From Pseudomonadota bacterium (GTDB lineage: Bacteria > Pseudomonadota > Alphaproteobacteria > Rhodobacterales > Rhodobacteraceae): 64,000 nucleotides of DNA. This document shows positions 43,028 to 51,658 of the stretch, one piece after another; within the stretch, counting starts at the first letter, position 1; the number at the start of each line of letters is the position of its first letter. The stretch lies in the NCBI GenBank assembly GCA_038533575.1, contig JBCAYL010000004.1, positions 124,001 through 188,000 on the forward strand, given 5' to 3'. The position numbers and the translations under genes were made by a program. Below the pieces are notes generated by a model, which searched no databases, had not been told where the DNA came from, and saw only the letters and a list, made by a program, of their open reading frames with translations.

Positions 43028-46006
43028 ATGTCTGATTACAAAGACACCTTGAACCTGCCTGAAACCGACTTCCCGATGCGCGCCGGGCTGCCCAAGCGGG
43101 AGCCCGACTGGCTCGCGCGCTGGGCCGATCTCGATGTCTACGGGAAGCTCCGCGAGAAGTCCGGCCGTCAGCCTTTCACGCTGCACGATGGCCCGCCCTA
43201 CGCCAACGGGCATCTCCATATCGGGCACGCGCTCAACAAGACGATCAAGGACATGATCGTGCGGTCCCACCAGATGATGGGGCGGGACGCGCGCTATATC
43301 CCCGGCTGGGATTGTCATGGCCTGCCCATCGAGTGGAAGATCGAGGAAGAGTACCGCAAGAAAGGTCGCAACAAGGATGCGGTGCCGATCAACGAGTTTC
43401 GCGCGGAATGCCGGAAGTTCGCGGAGCACTGGGTGGGCGTGCAGACCGAGGAGTTCCAGCGCCTGGGTGTCACCGGCAACTGGGCAAAGCCCTACCTCAC
43501 CATGGATTTCCATGCCGAGCGTGTGATTGCGGAAGAATTCATGAAGTTCCTCATGAACGGGACTTTGTACCAAGGCTCGAAGCCCGTCATGTGGTCCCCC
43601 ATGGAGCAGACCGCGCTTGCCGAAGCGGAGGTCGAATACCACGACAAGGACAGCTTCACGATCTGGGTGAAGTTCCGCGTGGCGCCTCTGCGGTTGAGAG
43701 CAGCGATGGTCTCGCCGGGAGAGAGGGCGGCGGCCTTTATTGAGGAAGAGATGGATCGGCAGGCTGCTTTCCCGCGCGATCTCGCCAATGCCTATGTCGT
43801 GATCTGGACGACGACGCCCTGGACGATCCCGTCGAACCGGGGTGTGGTCTATGGGCCCGATATCTCCTATGGGCTCTACGAAGTGCATGACACGCCCGCG
43901 GAATGCTGGGCCAATGCGGGCGAACGGTATCTCGTGGCCGACAAGCTCGCCGAGGATGTCTTCGCCAAGGCGCGGCTGGAAAGCGGCATGTGGCGGCGCA
44001 TCCGGGACGTCGAACAGCACGAGCTCGAAGGCGTCTCGCTCTATCACCCGCTCGCGGGCACGCAGGGCGGCGAGGCCTACTGGGACGAACCGCGCGACTT
44101 CCGGCCTGCGCCGTTCGTGACGGACACCGAGGGCACCGGTTTCGTCCACTGCGCCCCGTCCCACGGCATGGAGGAATACGAGCTTTACCGCGACGCGGGG
44201 ATGCTCCAGCAGGTCATCACCTACAACGTCATGGATGACGGCTCCTTCCGCGAAGACCTGCCGTTCTTCGGCGGCACCTACATCCTCTCCCGCAAGGGCA
44301 AGGAGGGCGACGCCAACACCGCGGTGATAGACAAGCTGGCGGAGGTGGGCGGCCTTCTTGCGCGGGGCAAGATCCACCATTCCTATCCCCATTCCTGGCG
44401 CTCCAAAGCGCCGGTGATCTACCGCAACACGCCGCAATGGTTCGCCGCCATCGACAAGCCCGTGGGCGACGGGATGGACCAGCACAGCAAGACCATCCGG
44501 GAACGTGCGCTGACGGAGATCGACAACGTAAAGTGGACCCCGGCCAGCGGGCGGAACCGCCTCCATTCCATGATGGAGCAGCGCCCCGACTGGGTGCTCT
44601 CGCGCCAGCGGGCCTGGGGCGTGCCGCTCACCTGCTTCACGAAGAAGGGCGCGCTGCCGACGGACCCGGATTTCCTCCTCCGCAATGAGGAGGTCAACGC
44701 TCGCATCGTGGAGGCCTTTGAGGCGGAAGGCGCAGATGCATGGTACGAGGACGGCGCGAAGGAGCGCTTCCTCGCAGGGATCGTGGACCCGGACGCCTAC
44801 GACCAGGTGATGGACATCCTCGACGTGTGGTTTGACAGCGGCTCCACCCACGCCTTCACGCTCCGCGACCGCGAAGACGGCACCGAGGACGGCATCGCCG
44901 ATGTCTACATGGAGGGCACGGACCAGCACCGCGGCTGGTTCCATTCCTCGCTGCTCCAATCGGTGGGGACGCAGGGCCGCGCGCCCTATCGCAACGTGGT
45001 CACGCACGGCTTCACGCTCGATGAAAAGGGCCTGAAGATGTCGAAATCCATCGGCAACACGATCGTGCCCGAGGAAGTCATCAGGCAGTATGGCGCGGAT
45101 ATCCTGCGCCTCTGGGTGGCGCAGACGGATTACACCGCCGACCAGAGGATCGGACCGGAGATCCTGAAGGGCGTGGCTGACAGCTACCGCCGCCTGCGCA
45201 ACACCTTCCGGTATTTGCTGGGCAACCGAGTGGAGGGCACACCCGCGGTGCCGGTCGCCGAGATGCCCGAACTGGAGCGCTGGGTGCTGCACCGCCTGTC
45301 AGAACTCGATGAACAAGTCCACGCGGGCTATGCCGCCTTCGATTTCCAGCGGGTTTTTCAATCGATCTTCACCTTCGCCACGGTGGAGCTGTCGGCCTTC
45401 TACTTCGACGTGAGGAAGGACGCGCTCTACTGCGACGGCTCCACGGCGCGGCGGGCGGCTGCGCGCCATGTGCTCGATCTGATCCTCGCGCGGCTCAACA
45501 CCTGGCTCGCGCCCGTGCTCGTCTTCACGATGGAGGAGGTCTGGCTGGAGCGCTCTGGCGGCAAGGGCTCGATCCATCTGGAGGACATCCCCGAAACGCC
45601 GGCTGACTGGCGCGATGACGCGCTGGCAGAGAAGTGGGCCACGATCCGCCGCGCGCGTCGTGTGGTGACAGGCGCGCTCGAGGTGGAGCGGAGGGAGAAG
45701 ACCATCGGCTCAAGCCTTGAAGCTGCCCCGGCGGTCTATGTCGATGAAGCCACGGCAGACATCCTGCGCAGCGTGGAATTCGCAGATGTGTGCATCACGT
45801 CCGATATCGAGATCCTCGCGGAAGAAACACCCCAGGGGGCCTTCACGATGGCCGAGGTGCCGGGCGTTGCTGTTGTCTTCAAGAAGGCCGAGGGCGGAAA
45901 ATGCCAGCGCTCTTGGCGCATCACGCCGGAGGTGGGGCAGTACGAGCCCAAGGATGTGTGCAGGCGCTGCTCGGAAGCGCTGGCCGAGATGGGCCACGTC
46001 GCCTGA
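43028..46006 (+). CDS. ileS: Isoleucyl-tRNA synthetase
   Basis: Charges tRNA-Ile. The 992 residues show the class I motifs HIGH at 64-67 and KMSKS at 670-674, an editing domain with TTTPWTIPSNRGV, and a C-terminal zinc-type finger with a cysteine in GKCQRSW and the pair CRRC. The ATG at 43028 gives MSDYKDTLNLPETDFPMRAGLP, the usual start. The in-frame sequence upstream is the promoter/leader. A small DUF3253 gene begins 3 bp after the stop. Confidence 0.97.
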   Translation: MSDYKDTLNLPETDFPMRAGLPKREPDWLARWADLDVYGKLREKSGRQPFTLHDGPPYANGHLHIGHALNKTIKDMIVRSHQMMGRDARYIPGWDCHGLPIEWKIEEEYRKKGRNKDAVPINEFRAECRKFAEHWVGVQTEEFQRLGVTGNWAKPYLTMDFHAERVIAEEFMKFLMNGTLYQGSKPVMWSPMEQTALAEAEVEYHDKDSFTIWVKFRVAPLRLRAAMVSPGERAAAFIEEEMDRQAAFPRDLANAYVVIWTTTPWTIPSNRGVVYGPDISYGLYEVHDTPAECWANAGERYLVADKLAEDVFAKARLESGMWRRIRDVEQHELEGVSLYHPLAGTQGGEAYWDEPRDFRPAPFVTDTEGTGFVHCAPSHGMEEYELYRDAGMLQQVITYNVMDDGSFREDLPFFGGTYILSRKGKEGDANTAVIDKLAEVGGLLARGKIHHSYPHSWRSKAPVIYRNTPQWFAAIDKPVGDGMDQHSKTIRERALTEIDNVKWTPASGRNRLHSMMEQRPDWVLSRQRAWGVPLTCFTKKGALPTDPDFLLRNEEVNARIVEAFEAEGADAWYEDGAKERFLAGIVDPDAYDQVMDILDVWFDSGSTHAFTLRDREDGTEDGIADVYMEGTDQHRGWFHSSLLQSVGTQGRAPYRNVVTHGFTLDEKGLKMSKSIGNTIVPEEVIRQYGADILRLWVAQTDYTADQRIGPEILKGVADSYRRLRNTFRYLLGNRVEGTPAVPVAEMPELERWVLHRLSELDEQVHAGYAAFDFQRVFQSIFTFATVELSAFYFDVRKDALYCDGSTARRAAARHVLDLILARLNTWLAPVLVFTMEEVWLERSGGKGSIHLEDIPETPADWRDDALAEKWATIRRARRVVTGALEVERREKTIGSSLEAAPAVYVDEATADILRSVEFADVCITSDIEILAEETPQGAFTMAEVPGVAVVFKKAEGGKCQRSWRITPEVGQYEPKDVCRRCSEALAEMGHVA

Positions 46007-46008
46007 GC

Positions 46009-46233
46009 ATGGTGTCCGACGCGGCCATCCGCGCGGCTTTGCGCAAGATGGCGGCGTCGCGGTCACCCAGATCATTTTGCCCGTCCGAGGTCGCTCGGGC
46101 GGTCAGCGATGATTGGCGGCCTCTGATGCCGCGCGTGCGTTCCGTCGCGAAAGACGAAGGGCTCGTGGCGACCCAGAAGGGCGAGAGGGTGGACCCGGTC
46201 GCTGCGAAAGGACCGATCAGGCTGTCTCGGTGA
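46009..46233 (+). CDS. DUF3253-family small protein
   Basis: A 74-residue protein of the DUF3253 type: IRAALRKMAASRSPRSFCPSEVARAV, then DDWRPLMPRVRSVAKDEGLV and QKGERVDPVAAKGPIRLS. The pattern is a small winged-helix-like fold of unknown function. The ATG at 46009 is 3 bp after ileS, so it is likely co-transcribed. The 3' end overlaps the convergent pcs gene by 17 bp. Confidence 0.8.
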   Translation: MVSDAAIRAALRKMAASRSPRSFCPSEVARAVSDDWRPLMPRVRSVAKDEGLVATQKGERVDPVAAKGPIRLSR

Positions 46234-46906
46234 GCTGCTGTGCGGCGCCTGCGAGAAGCAGGTATGCCGTCGTGACCAGGAGCCCCAGCTCGGCGAGCAC
46301 GGCCACGTCGAAATTGCCCCAGGCAGCCCACGCGGCAAAGCCTGTCCATGCGAAGGCCATGGGCAAAGTGACTCCGCGCCACCGCTTCGTGCGCACCGGA
46401 TGGACGAACTTCACGGGGACAAACATCGCCGCGGCAAGCGTGACCGTGATCGCCAGTGTGACCCAGTGATTTGGTTCAACCGCAAAGATCACGAGAATTG
46501 CCATGTTCCAGCATCCGGGGAAGCCGGAGAACGAATTGTCCTTCGTCTTCATCCTCGTGTCGCAGAAATAGAGCGCGGAGGTGAACGTGATCACGATGAG
46601 CACCGCCCAGCCCGTCCATCCTGACATGAGGCCCGACGTGTACAACGCGTAAGCGGGAATGAAGACGTAAGTCAGGTAGTCGATGATGAGATCGAGCAGG
46701 ACCCCGTCGAACTGTTTGGCGTGCGCCTTCACGTTGTATTTGCGGGCAAGTGGCCCGTCGATGCCGTCGACGATGAACGCCACGACGAGCCACAAGAACA
46801 TCATGTCCCATTTCCCCGCAGTCGCCTCGAGCATGGCGAGCATGGCGAAAACGGCGCCCGACGCGGTGAAGAGATGGACGCTGAGCGCCTTGGCTGCGGC
46901 TGTCAT
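46217..46906 (-). CDS. pcs: Phosphatidylcholine synthase
   Basis: Condenses choline with CDP-diacylglycerol to phosphatidylcholine in the inner membrane. The 229 residues have about eight hydrophobic segments and the CDP-alcohol phosphotransferase motif DGPLAR, then FDGVLLDLIIDYLTYV with the metal aspartates; the spacing between the two parts is the longer one seen in Pcs. The ATG at 46904-46906 starts MTAAAKALSVHLFTASGA. Longer in-frame readings run antisense to xerC. Together with betBA it shows that choline is both a lipid precursor and a betaine source here. Confidence 0.92.
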   Translation of the reverse strand: MTAAAKALSVHLFTASGAVFAMLAMLEATAGKWDMMFLWLVVAFIVDGIDGPLARKYNVKAHAKQFDGVLLDLIIDYLTYVFIPAYALYTSGLMSGWTGWAVLIVITFTSALYFCDTRMKTKDNSFSGFPGCWNMAILVIFAVEPNHWVTLAITVTLAAAMFVPVKFVHPVRTKRWRGVTLPMAFAWTGFAAWAAWGNFDVAVLAELGLLVTTAYLLLAGAAQQLTETA

Positions 46907-46943
46907 GAAACTGTCATGGCCCAAGGCCGCGTGGCCCGCAACC

Positions 46944-47870
46944 CTACCCGGCGGACCGAGGATGGGCTGCCGCGTAGACCTCCATGAGCCTTGCCGTATC
47001 GACGGCTGTGTAGGCCTGTGTCGTCGAAAGCGAGGCATGCCCGAGGAGCTCTTGAATGGTGCGAAGATCGCCGCCAGCCGAAAGGAGGTGGGTTGCGAAG
47101 GAATGGCGAAGTGCGTGCGGCGTAGCCGTGGCGGGAAGGCCGAGATACAAGCGAACCTCTTCCATCGTCTTCTGGATCGAACGAGGACCGAGGGCGCCGC
47201 CCCGGACGCCACGGAAAAGCGGCTTCGCCGCGCGCAATTCGAACGGGCAGGTGGCGACGTATTGCGCCACCGCGGCACGCGCGACGGGCAGAACGGGGAC
47301 AATTCGCTCTTTCCCTCCCTTGCCGGTGATCCGGAGAGTGTCGGGCAGCGGGTGCGCGTCTCCCTTGAGCGAAAGCGCTTCCGAGATGCGGAGGCCGCAC
47401 GCATAGAGCAGCGTCACAACGGCGACATCACGTGCCGCGATCCACGGCTCCCGCGCCGTACGCGCTACCGCAGAAAGCACGTCCTTCGCGGCATCCTGAG
47501 CGAGGGGACGGGGCAGTTTTCGTTGAAACTTGGGAGAGCGCACGCTGAGGACGGCTGTCGGCTCGAAACCTTCTTTCTCTGCAAGCCACCTGTAGAAGGT
47601 TTTCACCGCCGAAAGCGCACGCGCGAGGGACCGCGCGCCGACGCCCCGCCGCCTCTCGGAGCTCATCCAGGCGCGCATGTCAGAGATGCCGAGCTGGCTT
47701 AGCGCCGACACCCCCTCCGACCCACCATGATGATTGGCCATGAAGGCCAGGAAGCCACGGACATCGCGGCCATAGGCCTCGATCGTATTCGCGGATGCGC
47801 CTTTCAGTGATTTTTCCCGCGCGAGCCAAGCCTCGAGCGCGTCGCGCATCTGTGGGGAGATGAGGCTCAC
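46944..47870 (-). CDS. xerC: Site-specific tyrosine recombinase of the chromosome dimer system
   Basis: A 308-residue tyrosine recombinase that, with XerD, resolves chromosome dimers at dif. The N-terminal SAM-like domain covers about 1-95. The catalytic set is the arginine in CGLRISEAL, the lysine in GKGGKERIVPV, histidine/arginine in HALRHSFATHLL, histidine in LLGHASLSTT and the tyrosine in TTQAYTAV. The start is GTG at 47868-47870, 7 bp after the stop of the DUF484 gene. The conserved DUF484-xerC pairing marks this as the housekeeping enzyme and not a mobile integrase. Confidence 0.93.
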   Translation of the reverse strand: MSLISPQMRDALEAWLAREKSLKGASANTIEAYGRDVRGFLAFMANHHGGSEGVSALSQLGISDMRAWMSSERRRGVGARSLARALSAVKTFYRWLAEKEGFEPTAVLSVRSPKFQRKLPRPLAQDAAKDVLSAVARTAREPWIAARDVAVVTLLYACGLRISEALSLKGDAHPLPDTLRITGKGGKERIVPVLPVARAAVAQYVATCPFELRAAKPLFRGVRGGALGPRSIQKTMEEVRLYLGLPATATPHALRHSFATHLLSAGGDLRTIQELLGHASLSTTQAYTAVDTARLMEVYAAAHPRSAG

Positions 47871-47877
47871 GCCTCGC

Positions 47878-48579
47878 TCACGACAGGTAGCGCCGCATCG
47901 TCCGCTCGAAGACGCCCGCGAAGAAGGCGAGCAGGTCGGTGCCCTGATTTGGCGAGAAGAGGTGCGGATCCTCGGATCCCATGACGAGCATTCCCGGAAG
48001 TCTGCCCTCTCCGAAGTCGAGACGAAGACACGCCTCCGACTTGATCCAATCGCTCTCTCCATAGAGCGTAGGATCACTGTCGGACAGTTGGCGGAGCACG
48101 ACTTGCCGCGGTTGGCCACGTCGGCCCTGGCCGCAATACTCGTCAATGAAGCCGGGCTGCGCCACGGTGAGCACATCACCAAGCTGTTCAAGGACGGCGT
48201 CCTTTTCGGAAACGCTCTCCAAGACCAAGCGCATGAAGTCCACGCGCAGGATGTCGGCGACGTCACCGGAGAGATCCTTCAGGAACACATCGAAACGATT
48301 TGAATCGAGCAGGCGGAGCACGGCCCGCTGGACCTGATTGGTGCCCGCGAGGTTCTCATAGGCTGCGGCGATGACGGTTCGGTGGGTTTCCTCGAGGCGG
48401 TCGAGCCGGTGCTCGAGCCGCTCCATGGCGATCCCGCGTAGGTCCACGATGTTGCCACCCATGGTCTTCTCATGGGCCGCCACGAGGGCGCGCATCACCG
48501 CCTGATCCTCAAGAAGCATGTCAGGACGAGACAGGATCTCGTCCCGAAGGACGTTATCAATCAGGGGACCACTCATCAT
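47878..48579 (-). CDS. DUF484-family protein upstream of xerC
   Basis: A 233-residue DUF484 protein: an N-terminal helix pair (IDNVLRDEILSRPDMLLEDQAVMRALV), a coiled-coil-like stretch around MERLEHRLDRLEETHRTVIAAAYEN, and a GAF-like C-terminal half ending PHLFSPNQGTDLLAFFAGVFERTMRRYL. The GAF-like part suggests ligand or protein binding, but no function is proven. Start ATG at 48579 or the next codon. It precedes xerC by 7 bp, as in Gammaproteobacteria. Confidence 0.9.
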   Translation of the reverse strand: MMSGPLIDNVLRDEILSRPDMLLEDQAVMRALVAAHEKTMGGNIVDLRGIAMERLEHRLDRLEETHRTVIAAAYENLAGTNQVQRAVLRLLDSNRFDVFLKDLSGDVADILRVDFMRLVLESVSEKDAVLEQLGDVLTVAQPGFIDEYCGQGRRGQPRQVVLRQLSDSDPTLYGESDWIKSEACLRLDFGEGRLPGMLVMGSEDPHLFSPNQGTDLLAFFAGVFERTMRRYLS

Positions 48580-48601
48580 CTGCCTTTCACTCAGGTCTTG
48601 C

Positions 48602-48633
48602 GCCTGTGTTGTGGATAAATCCTTAACACAGGC
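48602..48633. terminator. Long hairpin with DnaA-box sequence between tal and the DUF484 gene
   Basis: Nine-bp arms GCCTGTGTT (48602-48610) and AACACAGGC (48625-48633) continue inward, after a 2-nt internal loop on each side, with GGAT/ATCC, giving a stable 32-nt hairpin. It lies after the transaldolase stop and before the DUF484 start on the minus strand. No T-run follows. A TTATCCACA sequence (minus strand, 48610-48618) is part of it. Confidence 0.45.
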
Positions 48634-48658
48634 CCGCCGTCCCGGGAAAGCGCAGAAA

Positions 48659-49312
48659 TCAGACGATCTTGATGCCGGCGGCCTTGGCGTCTTTCAGGAA
48701 CGCATCGAGGCCCTTGTCAGTGAGCGGATGCGAGGCGAGCTTCTGGATGACCTCTGGCGGCGCGGTGATCACGTCAGCACCGATGAGTGCCGCCTCCTGC
48801 ACGTGATTGATCGAGCGGATCGAGGCCGCGAGGATCTCGGTTTCGAAGCCGAAATTGTCGTAGATCGTGCGGATGTCCTGGATCAGCTCCATACCGTCGA
48901 GGGAAATGTCATCGAGGCGGCCGATGAAGGGGGAGATGAAAGTGGCACCGGCTTTTGCGGCGAGCAGTGCCTGATTGGCAGAGAAGCAGAGCGTGACATT
49001 GACCTTTTTGCCCTCGTTGGTGAGGACGTTGCAGGCCTTCAACCCGTCCCATGTAAGGGGCAGTTTCACCGTGATGTTGGGTGCGATCTCGGCGAGCTTG
49101 CGGCCCTCGGCGAGCATGGCGTCCGCCTCCGTCGCGACGACCTCTGCGCTCACGGGGCCGTCAACGAGGTCACAGATTTCCTTGGTCACTTCGAGGATGT
49201 CGCGGCCGGACTTCTTGATCAGTGAGGGGTTCGTGGTCACCCCGTCGACCATGCCGGTTTCGTTGAGCTCGCGGATTGCGTCGATGTCGGCGGTGTCTAC
49301 GAAGAATTTCAT
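48659..49312 (-). CDS. tal: Transaldolase, short (TalC/Fsa-like) type
   Basis: A 217-residue short transaldolase of the pentose phosphate pathway, transferring dihydroxyacetone between sugar phosphates. It has [29 protein letters not shown] at the N-terminus, the Schiff-base lysine in NITVKLPLT and [14 protein letters not shown]. The family also includes fructose-6-phosphate aldolases, but transaldolase is the usual role in Rhodobacterales. It diverges from priA across 107 bp. Confidence 0.92.
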   Translation of the reverse strand: MKFFVDTADIDAIRELNETGMVDGVTTNPSLIKKSGRDILEVTKEICDLVDGPVSAEVVATEADAMLAEGRKLAEIAPNITVKLPLTWDGLKACNVLTNEGKKVNVTLCFSANQALLAAKAGATFISPFIGRLDDISLDGMELIQDIRTIYDNFGFETEILAASIRSINHVQEAALIGADVITAPPEVIQKLASHPLTDKGLDAFLKDAKAAGIKIV

Positions 49313-49419
49313 CTGAGCCTCTCAAGTTGCGTTGGGGCGCTTGGCCTCGTTTCACGGCTCGTTTAACCCAAGGGCAGCATGGCCGAAACCCCGACACTGC
49401 TCTCTGCGATACCGCTAAC

Positions 49420-51609
49420 ATGACTGCCTTTTTCGATGAGGGCACCCTCGTGGGCGTGCTCACCACCCAGCCGCTGGATCGCGTGCTCGATTACAAGGCG
49501 CCGGAGGGCGGCTGCTGGGAAGGTGCGTTCGTCGAAGTCCCGTTGGGCCCGCGCAAGGTGATCGGCGTGGTCTGGGGGGCCGGGCGCGGTGACTACGATT
49601 ATACCAAGATCCGGCCGGTTTCGCGGGTGCTCGATGCACCTCCAATGACCGAAGACATGCGAGAATTTATCTTGCGCGCGGCTGAATACACACTGACCCC
49701 GCTGCCCGCGATGCTCCGTTTGGCGACGCGCGCACCGGGGCTGGGCGACCCGCCATCCATGCGGCATGTCTACCGGCTGGGCGATGGAGAGCCCGCGCGG
49801 ATGACCCAGCCGCGGGAGCGGGTGCTCCAGGTCCTGCGAGACTTTGGCGGGCTGGCCTTTACCCTCGTCGAGCTTGCGGAGAGCGCAGGCGTGACGTCTT
49901 CCGTCGTCAAAGGCCTGGTGAAGGCGGGAGCCGTGCTCGAGGTTGAGAGTCCACGTGACCTGCCCTTTCAACGCCTCGATCCGGACCTGCCCGGAAAGGA
50001 GCTTTCCGAGGCCCAAGGTCTAGCGGCCTCCGAGCTCCGCGATGCCCTTTCGCAAGGTGGGTATGGGACGACGCTGCTGAAAGGGGTCACCGGCTCCGGG
50101 AAAACGGAGGTTTATCTGGAGGCGATCGCCCAGTGCCTTCGATCGGGAAGACAGGCGCTGGTTCTTCTTCCGGAAATTGCCCTGACCGCTGAATTTCTCG
50201 CGCGCGTGGAGGCGCGTTTCGGCGCGCGGCCAGCGGAATGGCATTCCGGGATCACGCTGACCGAGCGTCGTCGGACATGGAAAATGGTCAGCGAGGGCCA
50301 GGCGCAGCTCGTGGTCGGTGCGCGCTCAGCGCTTTTTTTGCCGTTCCAGCGGCTCGGTCTCATCGTCGTCGATGAAGAGCACGATACGTCCTACAAGCAG
50401 GAGGACGGCGTTCTTTACAACGCGCGGGACATGGCCGTACTTCGCGCGTCGATCCTCGGTGCTCAAGTGGTGCTCGCCTCTGCGACGCCCTCGCTCGAAA
50501 GCTGGGCCAATGCGGAGGCTGGCAAGTATCGGCGGCTCGAGCTCACGGCGCGTTTCGGCACGGCGTCCTTGCCGGAGATGCGCCCCATCGACATGCGCGC
50601 GGAGGCGCTCGAGTCAGGAAAATGGATCTCGCCCACGCTGCGCCGGGCCGTGGAGGCGCGGCTCAAAGCCGGCGAGCAATCGCTGCTCTTCATCAATCGT
50701 CGCGGATACGCGCCCGTCACGCTCTGCCGGGCCTGCGGTCAGCAGATCGGCTGCGACCAATGCGACGCCCGCATGGTCGAGCACCGCTTCCTGAAGCGGC
50801 TGATGTGTCATCAATGCGGGGCGACCTCACCGATCCCGGACGCCTGTCCGTCTTGCGGCGCCGAGGATCGGCTGTCTGCCGTTGGTCCCGGTGTTGAACG
50901 ACTGGCGGAGGAAGCGTCAGCCGCCTTCCCGGAGGCGCGGATCGCTGTCCTGTCCTCCGATCTCTTCGGGTCTGCGAGAGCGCTCAAGGCACAGATCGAA
51001 GACATCGCCGCCGGTGGTGCGGATATCGTGATCGGCACACAACTCGTCGCCAAGGGACACAATTTCCCCCTTCTGACGCTCGTGGGCGTGATAGACGCGG
51101 ATCTCGGGCTGCAGGGCTCGGACCTCCGGGCCGCCGAGCGGACCTTTCAGCTCATCCGGCAAGTTGCAGGCCGTGCCGGACGGGACATGCGCCCGGGCAT
51201 GGCGCTCCTGCAGACGCACCAGCCAGAGCATCCGGTGATGCGCGCCATCGTGGCAGACGATGAAGAGGCGTTCTGGGCCGCCGAGGCGGCGGAGCGTCAG
51301 GCTGCCGGGGTGCCGCCCTATGGACGCATGGCCGGAATCGTGCTGAGCTCTCCCAATGTGCAGGAGGTGTTCGACGTCGGCACCGAGATGGCTCGGAATG
51401 CTGCGCCCCTGCGCGCCGCGGGGGCAGAGGTCTTCGGCCCGGCGGCAGCGCCCATTGCGCGCATTCGAGGCCGGCACCGTGTCCGGCTCCTCGTGAAGGC
51501 GGCCAAGGGTGCGCCGCTTCAAAGAGCGGTCGCCGAATGGGTGGCTCAGTTCAAGCTGCCCTCGAGCCTGCGCCTGACGATCGACATCGATCCGCAGAGC
51601 TTCTTTTGA
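49420..51609 (+). CDS. priA: Primosomal replication-restart helicase
   Basis: A 729-residue superfamily 2 helicase that reloads the replisome at stalled forks. It has an N-terminal DNA-binding domain (about 1-190), Walker A GVTGSGKTE, the helicase box VVDEEHD, the zinc-binding region CRACGQQIGCDQCD...CHQCG...CPSCG (four CxxC pairs) and the C-terminal helicase motifs GTQLVAKGHNFP and QVAGRAGR. The ATG at 49420 starts MTAFFDEGTLVGVL. It is convergent with ecm, with only 49 bp between stops and no clear terminator. Confidence 0.95.
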   Translation: MTAFFDEGTLVGVLTTQPLDRVLDYKAPEGGCWEGAFVEVPLGPRKVIGVVWGAGRGDYDYTKIRPVSRVLDAPPMTEDMREFILRAAEYTLTPLPAMLRLATRAPGLGDPPSMRHVYRLGDGEPARMTQPRERVLQVLRDFGGLAFTLVELAESAGVTSSVVKGLVKAGAVLEVESPRDLPFQRLDPDLPGKELSEAQGLAASELRDALSQGGYGTTLLKGVTGSGKTEVYLEAIAQCLRSGRQALVLLPEIALTAEFLARVEARFGARPAEWHSGITLTERRRTWKMVSEGQAQLVVGARSALFLPFQRLGLIVVDEEHDTSYKQEDGVLYNARDMAVLRASILGAQVVLASATPSLESWANAEAGKYRRLELTARFGTASLPEMRPIDMRAEALESGKWISPTLRRAVEARLKAGEQSLLFINRRGYAPVTLCRACGQQIGCDQCDARMVEHRFLKRLMCHQCGATSPIPDACPSCGAEDRLSAVGPGVERLAEEASAAFPEARIAVLSSDLFGSARALKAQIEDIAAGGADIVIGTQLVAKGHNFPLLTLVGVIDADLGLQGSDLRAAERTFQLIRQVAGRAGRDMRPGMALLQTHQPEHPVMRAIVADDEEAFWAAEAAERQAAGVPPYGRMAGIVLSSPNVQEVFDVGTEMARNAAPLRAAGAEVFGPAAAPIARIRGRHRVRLLVKAAKGAPLQRAVAEWVAQFKLPSSLRLTIDIDPQSFF

Positions 51610-51658
51610 CAGCACGGCATTTGCGTGAGCATGCGGTGGCGATTGGTCTGAGCGAGAG

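Noticed and set aside
43022-45292. A 756-codon minus-strand frame over ileS
   Set aside because: Antisense shadow of isoleucyl-tRNA synthetase; no domain or ribosome site.
46944-47870. Integrase marking a mobile element or prophage
   Set aside because: The DUF484-xerC pairing and flanking core genes identify the chromosomal XerC; no attachment-site repeats or phage genes nearby.
48610-48618. Replication origin suggested by a perfect DnaA box
   Set aside because: Only one box, no AT-rich unwinding region and no cluster of further boxes or origin-linked genes around it.
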